Of a stretch of 5,399 bases of DNA, positions 1 to 4,573 are shown piece by piece (the first letter of the stretch is position 1; each line of letters starts with the position of its first letter). The stretch is taken from positions 1 through 5,399 of the forward strand of contig VBAY01000014.1 of the NCBI GenBank assembly GCA_005883085.1, in the 5' to 3' direction. Source of the stretch: Candidatus Bathyarchaeota archaeon. Its GTDB lineage: Archaea; Thermoproteota; Bathyarchaeia; 40CM-2-53-6. The notes under the pieces are model-generated. The model searched no databases. It saw only the letters and a list, made by a program, of their open reading frames with translations, and was not told the DNA's origin. Both the position numbers and the translations under genes were made by a program.

Positions 1-338
1 GTCATGGAAGCGGCCTCTTCAACAGCACAGAGACGGTCGACTTCCAACGCACCTACATAACCCACGACAACTTCCGGTTAGGACTTGGACTCTTCTTCCT
101 CGCCTTCGCAGCAGTCGAGCTTGTGGTTGCGTTTCGCCCTAGAAAGGCCCCTCCGGTAATCCCTCCACCCCCTCCAGTCTCCACGTACCTACAGGGACGA
201 CCCACACCGACGCCCGCCGGGCAAACGGTAACAAAAAGGTGCAGCCTTTGCAGTCAAGTTGTCGGAGAACAACTGAACTTCTGCCCCACGTGCGGAAATA
301 AGCTGAACGATCAGTTACCGCATCAGGAGTCAACCTGA
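1..338 (+). CDS. Membrane-anchored zinc-ribbon protein (5'-truncated)
   Basis: This is the last 111 codons of a gene that enters from the left edge; the frame is open from base 3 and ends at TGA 336-338. An internal GTG at 123 lies inside the transmembrane segment and is not the real start. Seen in order: a polar stretch with an N-S-T sequon (residues 7-9 of the visible part), one hydrophobic segment of about 19 residues (26-44, bases 78-134), a basic RPRK stop-transfer cluster, a proline-rich linker with five prolines in a row, and a CSLC-x10-CPTC zinc ribbon (C80, C83, C94, C97). This suggests an extracellular N-terminal part, a single membrane span and a cytoplasmic zinc ribbon. Short C-terminal zinc ribbons of this CPTCGNKL type are common on archaeal membrane proteins and often have no known partner. 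The missing N-terminal domain would decide its function; none is proposed. It converges on the gene at 474-1457. Confidence 0.8.
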   Translation, partial: HGSGLFNSTETVDFQRTYITHDNFRLGLGLFFLAFAAVELVVAFRPRKAPPVIPPPPPVSTYLQGRPTPTPAGQTVTKRCSLCSQVVGEQLNFCPTCGNKLNDQLPHQEST

Positions 339-431
339 AGGTCGTCAACTAACTCTTCTGAGTTTCGCGTTCTTCCCTTTCGGAATTGTTATAGGAAGTG
401 TGTCGCCTACCACATGTCTCATCAGCGTGCA

Positions 432-452
432 GTCAAAGTCGGAGGCTTTGAC
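432..452. terminator. Hairpin between convergent genes, possible 3' end signal
   Basis: GTCAAAG (432-438) and CTTTGAC (446-452) form a perfect 7-bp stem with a 7-base loop in the 135-bp gap between two converging genes. On the plus strand a run of five T follows at 470-474, about 18 bases after the stem, too far for a classical bacterial intrinsic terminator. On the minus strand the hairpin lies just past the stop at 474 with no T run after it. The gap also holds a pyrimidine-rich stretch (about 349-372) that could act as an archaeal U-rich terminator for the plus-strand gene. The role is inferred from position and symmetry only. Confidence 0.35.
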
Positions 453-473
453 CTAGAATTCGACTAACATTTT

Positions 474-1457
474 TCAGGTTACGGCAAGTCTTGCCTCATC
501 GGAGGAATGTCTTCCAAGGCCGCGATCCAACAATAGACGAATCGTGTAGCTCACACCGATTCCATCCCCTATTACATAATCGTCGATGCATCCGGAGTCC
601 TTGAATTCGCTCCCGCTGAGATGGCTTGGTATCCTATCAAAGGACAGCGAGTTCGCTTCGAAGGAACAGATAGTGGACGGGTCGAAAACCAGAACGAGTT
701 CTTCAAAGCTCCGATCGACGGGTTTCCAAACGGCGCTTATCTGCCCACGGCCTTTGAGCTTGCCGAGAGTCTCATTGAATCCTGCTTTATACACTGGCAG
801 TCCTGGGTTTCTGTTCAAGATGACCCTTGCCCCTTTCGACATGGCGGAGAAATTTCCCAGACAGCGAAGCTCGCCGCTCTCGGCTGTAAGAGTCATAGTT
901 GCCTCTTCACCTGGGATAGCGAGAACGGTCTTCTCGACCGATACGTTGTGAGGCTTTGCCGGTGGCGATAGTAGCGTCAGAACAATCTCACTTCCTTTGC
1001 CCACATCGAGCTTAAGGGCCGGTGCGATCATGTATCCCTCCCCGTTCGAAGTAACAATGCCCGTGCAGGGAAACTTGTCCATGGGATCGAATTCTACAAT
1101 GATCTCACCTTGCCGATTGGTAAATTCTGCTCGAGTGGGTTGCAACAGCTCGAATTGACAGTTCCACCTAGCAGCCTCATCGACTCCTTGTATCCAAGAA
1201 TAGATAACTCCCTTCCCGCGGAAAGCTCCCTTCAGATTCCCAATACCATACACGGTTAAGCAGTCACGACCTCCATCAGGGCCAAGTTCGACCTGATTTT
1301 TCACATAGCTGATCAGCCGCGTCAGCTGGCAACCCCCAAGGTCCCAAAGAGAACGCTTGGCAATCTCATAAACCCAATAGCATAGCAGGCCAAATACACT
1401 CAGTGGATGGGGGCCCGTCCGGGACCACATGGTTATCCTTGAATCGAAGACCCCCAA
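474..1457 (-). CDS. Protein of unknown function, 327 aa
   Basis: I do not recognise this protein. The longest reading starts at TTG 1457-1455; an ATG ten codons in (1430-1428) is an equally good start, with AAGGA five bases before it. A strong GAGGAGGT (1480-1473) lies 15 bases before the TTG, which is rather far. The stop is TGA at 476-474. There is no clear signal peptide; residues 19-30 are only mildly hydrophobic. The rest alternates polar and hydrophobic residues in a beta-rich pattern, with eight scattered cysteines and no CxxC pair. Two segments resemble each other: about 67-93 (LTVY..., then GKGVI and VD) and 219-248 (LPVY..., then GRGQI and VD), hinting at a duplicated beta domain. 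It lies 69 bases downstream of the glycoside hydrolase, same strand and frame, so co-transcription is plausible. The long open frame and ordinary composition make it probably real; overlapping plus-strand frames look like shadows. Confidence 0.6.
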   Translation of the reverse strand: MGVFDSRITMWSRTGPHPLSVFGLLCYWVYEIAKRSLWDLGGCQLTRLISYVKNQVELGPDGGRDCLTVYGIGNLKGAFRGKGVIYSWIQGVDEAARWNCQFELLQPTRAEFTNRQGEIIVEFDPMDKFPCTGIVTSNGEGYMIAPALKLDVGKGSEIVLTLLSPPAKPHNVSVEKTVLAIPGEEATMTLTAESGELRCLGNFSAMSKGARVILNRNPGLPVYKAGFNETLGKLKGRGQISAVWKPVDRSFEELVLVFDPSTICSFEANSLSFDRIPSHLSGSEFKDSGCIDDYVIGDGIGVSYTIRLLLDRGLGRHSSDEARLAVT

Positions 1458-1472
1458 GAGACAGTGGCTGCT

Positions 1473-1480
1473 ACCTCCTC
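1473..1480 (-). promoter_or_regulatory. Shine-Dalgarno-like GAGGAGGT before the 327-aa gene
   Basis: On the minus strand this is a near-perfect anti-16S match. It sits 15 bases before the TTG at 1457 and 42 bases before the ATG at 1430. No ATG, GTG or TTG lies at the usual 5-9 base spacing in the right frame. Either the TTG is used with long spacing, or the match is fortuitous and the weaker AAGGA before the ATG is the true site. Confidence 0.35.
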
Positions 1481-1526
1481 TTTCTGCCGGGGTAGAAAGA
1501 TGCCGAAAGTTGTAGTGACTGGCATG

Positions 1527-4097
1527 CTATGTTATTGCTTCGTCTGCGAACACCAGTTCTATTCTTCCGGAAGTGCTGTCGTTCTGGGTCCAGAAGACTC
1601 CCAGCACATGGCTTGACGCGTCGACCCCGCTTGCTTCGTAGTAGCTTCCTATGCTCATCCCTGAGCTAGCACCCTGAGTCGAGTACATCTCCGTCCTCTG
1701 GCCCCAGCTGCCAGGCGCGCCAGAATACTGGTAGACCCGGTTCAGGGTATAATTGTAGTAGAACAAGGACCATTTTTCATGGAGCGGGTCGTAGCTCGCC
1801 GTCCACCTTGGGTTGATGTTGGTCTCAGCTGTACCAATCGTTTCGGGGGCACTCCACGAGCCAGTTCGAGAGGCGAACAGCAACTTCTCCGTGAGGTTCT
1901 CCTGCCAGATAGCATAGACCGTATTGTTTCCAGTTCCAAACGCGAACGCACTGCCACGCACCGCGGTTCCGCTCGCGGTTACAGCTTCCTCTGGACCCCA
2001 GGCACCGTCGCTCCACAGCCTTCCGAGTAGCCTGCCCACGTCCGGCCAGTAGAGAACGTACATCTGTCCCGAGGATAATCTGGCGAGGGAGAACCGCCAG
2101 CCGTCAGTCAAGTTTCTCAGAAGAGTATCCTGTTCCCATGTGGAATAGTCATTACCGTTCGAGTGGATCACCCAGGCAAATCCCCCGCCTCCCTTTGAGG
2201 TAACATTCCTATAGGCAACGAAGACCTGCCCGGTAGTGCCGATCCTCATCGACAGCCCATACCATTCCTGGCCCGGCGTCGCCTCTTTCACAGCCGTTTC
2301 AGCCTGCCAGTTGATCCGACCGTCCGCGTTCAGCGCTCCTACACGGAACATCAACGCCCCGCCGAGATTTCCACTGTTCCCATCGTACCGAGCATAGAAA
2401 ACATGCGTCCCATTCGTAGCCATTGACGGTCTCGATCCGGTTACCACTCCAACATTGGTACTGGTCCAGCCCACACCATTCGGGCTCGTCGCATAGTAGA
2501 GGCAGTTGGCCGTTGTCCCGGAGCAATTGCCATAGTTGATGTAGAAGATCCAGTGTCTACCCTGCGCGTAGAACCCGCTACCATCCCACGGGTACACAAA
2601 CGGCTGGGCACGCACGTTGGGCGTGGAAACCAGGACGAACGATGTAAATTTCTTGTAGGCGATCTTCGTCCCCCACTCCCCAGCGCCTATCGCCCCGTAC
2701 CCTCCCGCGTTTGGCGTGTCAGTCCACGGGGCAGCGGGCCAGAACAGCCAGCCCAGCCTAGGATTGTTACCATCTTCGTAGCGGACCATGTCTTGGATGT
2801 ATCTGAGGCTGACAGTAGAGTATCCGGCAGCACCAGGGACAACGTACGGGCATACAATACTGCAGAAGGCGCCGCCCTCGGTGTTGAGCATAGGCCATCC
2901 GAGCCCCGGTGTGGAACCCGAGGATTGGCCTGCGATCTCGGTCAGCATCGTCAAGTAATCTGTTTGAGCTATGTTGTCCGCTGTCGCGTTGCTCCAGTAG
3001 CTATCCCAGACACCGTTCTTATTTGTGTCAGTGAATCTGATCTTCGGGTCAGTCCTCAGCAGAGCCCCAATCGGAGGAACGGTTCCAGCGGCTGGAATGT
3101 CCCCTGTCTCGTACGCGCCTGTTGAATTGTTGTCATAGACTATGGATTTGCCGGGGGCCCATGTCTCAACCGGGTCATTGGTAGCATTGACAAATTTGAT
3201 CTTGGGGTCGGTCGTCAGGACTGTCGCGTCTGGTATATCGCCCACGATCGCTGTATCCGCGGAATCGAAGATCCCGTTAGAATCGTTGTCGTATGCTAGG
3301 TGTTCTACAAAACTGGGATAATAGAGGTAGGTGTGAAGGCTCTCGAACACTCTGCCCAGAGTATCGTTCACAACGGGGTAGTCTAGGTACCATAGGCTGC
3401 GAGGGTTATGACAGAAGTAGCTGCAAGTATTCTGGACAGCTATCCAGTGGGTGTCCCCGACCGTCCTGTCTTGGTTGATCCATTTCTGGAAGGCGATGCT
3501 CGAACTACTCGTCCAGACAGCGTCTGTTGCCCCCGTTCCAGTCATGTTCGGTTCGTTGAGAGGTTCCCAGATGATCTTGTCGTAGCTGTTCTGGAATTGT
3601 CCCACGATTCCTGTCGGTCCGCTGAACGGGTTGGGCCCGAACCAGAAATTCAGCCAGCACGAAATACTATCATTTGTCTGAAACTCGTTGTGCCCATGGT
3701 AGTCTACTGTAAGCCAGAAGTCGTAGAACTGGGCAATATTGACTGCTCGTACTAACTGGGATGAGTTGTAAGTGCCCATGAAATTGTTGGCGCGCTGTGC
3801 ACAGTATGGCGCAAAGGACCCTCTTACCGTGTTGTATCCTAGCTGCGCTTCTCTTATCACAACTTGTTCAAAGCCGCTCTGTTTCTCGCCTGCGAAGACG
3901 AGAGATGGTGGTGCTGAAAGGTTCTGGTCCGTGTCCGCCAGCCTCACGCCACCCCAACCGCCCAGAACAGGGGCAGGCGATGAAGCGTGGACTTTGTAAG
4001 GCGCCGGAACCACGAGGAGTGTTGACAGTGCGAGCGAGACGAGGACGACTACTGCGCGGATGCTCTTGTACCGTCTCTCCGCTGGTCCTCTGCCCAA
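1527..4097 (-). CDS. Secreted GH5-like glycoside hydrolase with calcium-loop insert and C-terminal beta-propeller
   Basis: Predicted exported enzyme hydrolysing a beta-linked polysaccharide by the retaining clan GH-A mechanism; the substrate cannot be told from sequence. It starts at TTG 4097-4095, since a TAG lies two codons upstream and later starts would cut the signal peptide. Residues 1-38 are a signal peptide (basic start, hydrophobic 15-30, likely cleavage after VHA). The barrel (about 45-490) shows the GH5 set: R92 (NTVRG), H134/H136 (VDYHGH), N181-E182 acid/base (WEPLNEPN), H255-Y257, E407 nucleophile (LNTEGG), W450/W453. A calcium-loop insert spans 269-368. Residues 498-856 form about seven propeller-like repeats. 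Eight cysteines, mostly in close pairs (225/229, 412/416, 525/532), suggest disulfides, and about sixteen N-x-S/T sequons suggest surface glycosylation. At 856 residues it is far longer than a simple GH5 domain (about 300). No membrane anchor or sorting signal is visible at the C-terminus. Another clan GH-A family is possible. Confidence 0.85.
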   Translation of the reverse strand: MGRGPAERRYKSIRAVVVLVSLALSTLLVVPAPYKVHASSPAPVLGGWGGVRLADTDQNLSAPPSLVFAGEKQSGFEQVVIREAQLGYNTVRGSFAPYCAQRANNFMGTYNSSQLVRAVNIAQFYDFWLTVDYHGHNEFQTNDSISCWLNFWFGPNPFSGPTGIVGQFQNSYDKIIWEPLNEPNMTGTGATDAVWTSSSSIAFQKWINQDRTVGDTHWIAVQNTCSYFCHNPRSLWYLDYPVVNDTLGRVFESLHTYLYYPSFVEHLAYDNDSNGIFDSADTAIVGDIPDATVLTTDPKIKFVNATNDPVETWAPGKSIVYDNNSTGAYETGDIPAAGTVPPIGALLRTDPKIRFTDTNKNGVWDSYWSNATADNIAQTDYLTMLTEIAGQSSGSTPGLGWPMLNTEGGAFCSIVCPYVVPGAAGYSTVSLRYIQDMVRYEDGNNPRLGWLFWPAAPWTDTPNAGGYGAIGAGEWGTKIAYKKFTSFVLVSTPNVRAQPFVYPWDGSGFYAQGRHWIFYINYGNCSGTTANCLYYATSPNGVGWTSTNVGVVTGSRPSMATNGTHVFYARYDGNSGNLGGALMFRVGALNADGRINWQAETAVKEATPGQEWYGLSMRIGTTGQVFVAYRNVTSKGGGGFAWVIHSNGNDYSTWEQDTLLRNLTDGWRFSLARLSSGQMYVLYWPDVGRLLGRLWSDGAWGPEEAVTASGTAVRGSAFAFGTGNNTVYAIWQENLTEKLLFASRTGSWSAPETIGTAETNINPRWTASYDPLHEKWSLFYYNYTLNRVYQYSGAPGSWGQRTEMYSTQGASSGMSIGSYYEASGVDASSHVLGVFWTQNDSTSGRIELVFADEAIT
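1530..2606 (-). repeat. C-terminal beta-propeller region, about seven degenerate blades
   Basis: Protein residues 498-856 of the hydrolase contain a recurring pattern: a polar turn, then a strand ending in aromatic residues. Examples are WIFYINYG (516-523), HVFYARYDG (565-573), QVFVAYRN (624-631), QMYVLYWPD (678-686), TVYAIWQEN (726-734), WSLFYYNY (776-783) and VLGVFWTQND (831-840). Spacing is roughly 50-58 residues. This matches the blade length of sialidase/BNR-type propellers, though the Asp-box signature is not clearly kept. In secreted hydrolases such domains often bind carbohydrate or act as scaffolds; whether this one is catalytic is unknown. The repeats are visible in the protein, not as DNA repeats. 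Confidence 0.55.
2994..3293 (-). repeat. Two-copy EF-hand/dockerin-like calcium-loop insert inside the GH5 barrel
   Basis: Residues 269-368 of the hydrolase hold two related units. Unit 1 begins with the textbook loop D270-x-D272-x-N274-G275-xx-D278-xx-D281 and continues to TDPKIKFVN; unit 2 begins D322-x-N324-x-T326-G327-xx-E330-xx-D333 and continues to TDPKIRFTD. A third good loop follows at D357-x-N359-x-N361-G362-xx-D365; its counterpart after unit 1 (304-313) is degenerate. The loops resemble those of dockerins and thrombospondin type-3 repeats, which bind calcium. The block falls between the beta-6 H-x-Y motif (255-257) and the beta-7 nucleophile (407), so it is a domain insertion within the catalytic fold and not a terminal dockerin. 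Confidence 0.7.
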
Positions 4098-4147
4098 CAG
4101 CTACCACACACCCTCAAGTGTATCAAGATAACTCCGTTGATGCGCGG

Positions 4148-4154
4148 TTATATT
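4148..4154 (-). promoter_or_regulatory. TATA-like box for the glycoside hydrolase
   Basis: On the minus strand the sequence reads AATATAA, 50 bases before the TTG start. An archaeal TATA box centred about 26 bases before transcription start would give a 5' leader near 28 bases. That leader would contain TTGAGGGTG, a partial Shine-Dalgarno match about 11 bases before the TTG. Assignment rests on motif and spacing only. Confidence 0.4.
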
Positions 4155-4206
4155 CGGCCCGTTTACAATGGGGCACAAACAAACTCAGTTGAACCTAGCA
4201 ATTGCC

Positions 4207-4279
4207 AAAGACTCGATCTTCCTTGCGTTGATAATTGTGTCCGTAGCACTCTCTCCATGTAATGCAAAAAAGACTCGAT
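4207..4279. repeat. Direct repeat AAAGACTCGAT, two copies 62 bp apart
   Basis: The 11-mer AAAGACTCGAT occurs exactly at 4207-4217 and 4269-4279. On the minus strand the second copy runs into a T6 tract (4271-4266). The GACTC core recurs at 4302-4306 and inverted at 4323-4327. This could be a repeated regulator site, although an 11-mer repeat in a region this size may arise by chance. Confidence 0.35.
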
Positions 4280-4383
4280 GAATTTTTGATGGGCCCGCCC
4301 GGACTCACCTAAAAATTAGAGCGAGTCCGTTTCCCGGTTCGACACCCTTCCGGACTTGCCGAGAGCTTCCCAAGCATTTAGGA
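4266..4383 (-). ncRNA. Candidate structured small RNA gene
   Basis: Read on the minus strand, a TATA-like box (4410-4404) is followed about 25 bases later by a GC-rich, hairpin-rich block and then by a T6 tract at 4271-4266, the arrangement expected for an archaeal small RNA gene of roughly 115 bases. Visible pairings are CTTG with CAAG (4375-4372 with 4359-4356), CCGG with CCGG (4353-4350 with 4337-4334), and the strong stem CGGACTC/GAGTCCG (4329-4323 with 4306-4300) capped by an inner CTAA/TTAG stem. It does not fit tRNA or 5S rRNA, and I recognise no RNA family. It could instead be part of a long leader of the hydrolase mRNA, or a cluster of operator sites. Exact ends are guesses. Confidence 0.25.
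4300..4329. repeat. Inverted repeat CGGACTC...GAGTCCG with inner stem
   Basis: CGGACTC (4300-4306) and GAGTCCG (4323-4329) are perfect 7-bp complements. Inside them CTAA (4309-4312) and TTAG (4316-4319) pair around a 3-base loop. The right arm can alternatively pair with CGGACT at 4351-4356, 6 bp with a 21-base loop. The two hairpins exclude each other, as in an RNA switch; as DNA, the three half-sites could be protein-binding sites. Confidence 0.6.
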
Positions 4384-4403
4384 AAGCCGTCATGTCGTCT
4401 GCA

Positions 4404-4410
4404 CCTTATA
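4404..4410 (-). promoter_or_regulatory. TATA-like box for the candidate small RNA
   Basis: On the minus strand this reads TATAAGG, preceded by CCC. It lies about 25 bases before the start of the GC-rich structured block, the usual archaeal spacing. It has no nearby protein start on the minus strand other than the hydrolase about 310 bases away, which has its own closer box. Confidence 0.3.
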
Positions 4411-4495
4411 GGGTAACTGGCCAAAAATTAGTCTTCTCGACCATAGAAAGCATTCATGCCAACTGTTGACGGTTATATCCCGAGCCGTCTCCGTC

Positions 4496-4507
4496 AGGCT
4501 TGAGCCT
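4496..4507. promoter_or_regulatory. Palindrome AGGCT-TG-AGCCT upstream of protease promoter
   Basis: A perfect 5-bp inverted repeat with a 2-base centre ends 18 bases before the TATA-like box at 4526. Archaeal activators commonly bind just upstream of the BRE/TATA, so this is a candidate operator for the protease. Just before it, GACGG (4468-4472) and two CCGTC copies (4485-4489, 4491-4495) add further symmetry. No regulator is encoded in the window. Confidence 0.3.
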
Positions 4508-4525
4508 CCCAATATACCAAAAATC

Positions 4526-4533
4526 ATAAATAT
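4526..4533 (+). promoter_or_regulatory. TATA-like box for the S8 protease
   Basis: ATAAATAT with an A-rich stretch just upstream (4519-4523, a possible BRE) is centred about 44 bases before the ATG at 4574. Transcription would start near 4556, giving a leader of about 18 bases with a weak AGGG eight bases before the ATG. If the upstream in-frame ATG at 4532 were the true start, this box could not be the promoter. Confidence 0.4.
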
Positions 4534-4573
4534 GCTACAGAGCGCGATCGCAAATCTTCATAGGGTTCTTAGA

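Larger units (their letters stand above)
4098..4573. other. Divergent intergenic region between hydrolase and protease
   Basis: No convincing protein gene lies in these 476 bases. They hold, from left to right: a TATA-like box for the hydrolase (4148-4154), an 11-base direct repeat (4207-4217 and 4269-4279), a GC-rich block with strong inverted repeats (about 4289-4390), a minus-strand TATA-like box (4404-4410), a second copy of the 9-mer AAAAATTAG (4311-4319 and 4423-4431), a 12-base palindrome (4496-4507) and a TATA-like box for the protease (4526-4533). Both flanking genes are probably driven from here. Confidence 0.7.

Noticed and set aside
586..971. Overlapping plus-strand open frames of 121 and 116 codons
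   Set aside because: They lie antisense to the 327-residue gene, overlap each other in different frames, have no ribosome site and show low-quality compositions typical of shadow frames.
2553..3125. Plus-strand open frame of 190 codons
   Set aside because: It lies wholly antisense to the well-supported hydrolase, is rich in Arg, Pro and Ser, and has no recognisable domain.
3797..4192. Plus-strand open frame of 131 codons crossing the hydrolase start
   Set aside because: It is antisense to the signal peptide and promoter of the hydrolase and has an implausible Arg/Cys-rich composition.
4140..4262. Plus-strand 40-codon ORF (MRGYIRPVYNG...)
   Set aside because: It has no Shine-Dalgarno or TATA box, overlaps the hydrolase promoter, and has no recognisable motif; this length is expected by chance.
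1406..4306. Similar GC-rich strings at about 1406-1425 and 4288-4306 as flanking att-type repeats of an inserted element
   Set aside because: The match needs gaps, is low in complexity, one copy lies in coding sequence, and there is no integrase or transposase. Chance similarity is the simpler explanation.
4291..4360. Possible plus-strand tRNA, from GGGCCCG followed by GGTTCGA
   Set aside because: The T-stem pairs only two of five bases, there is no D-arm or anticodon arm, and the acceptor strands do not match.
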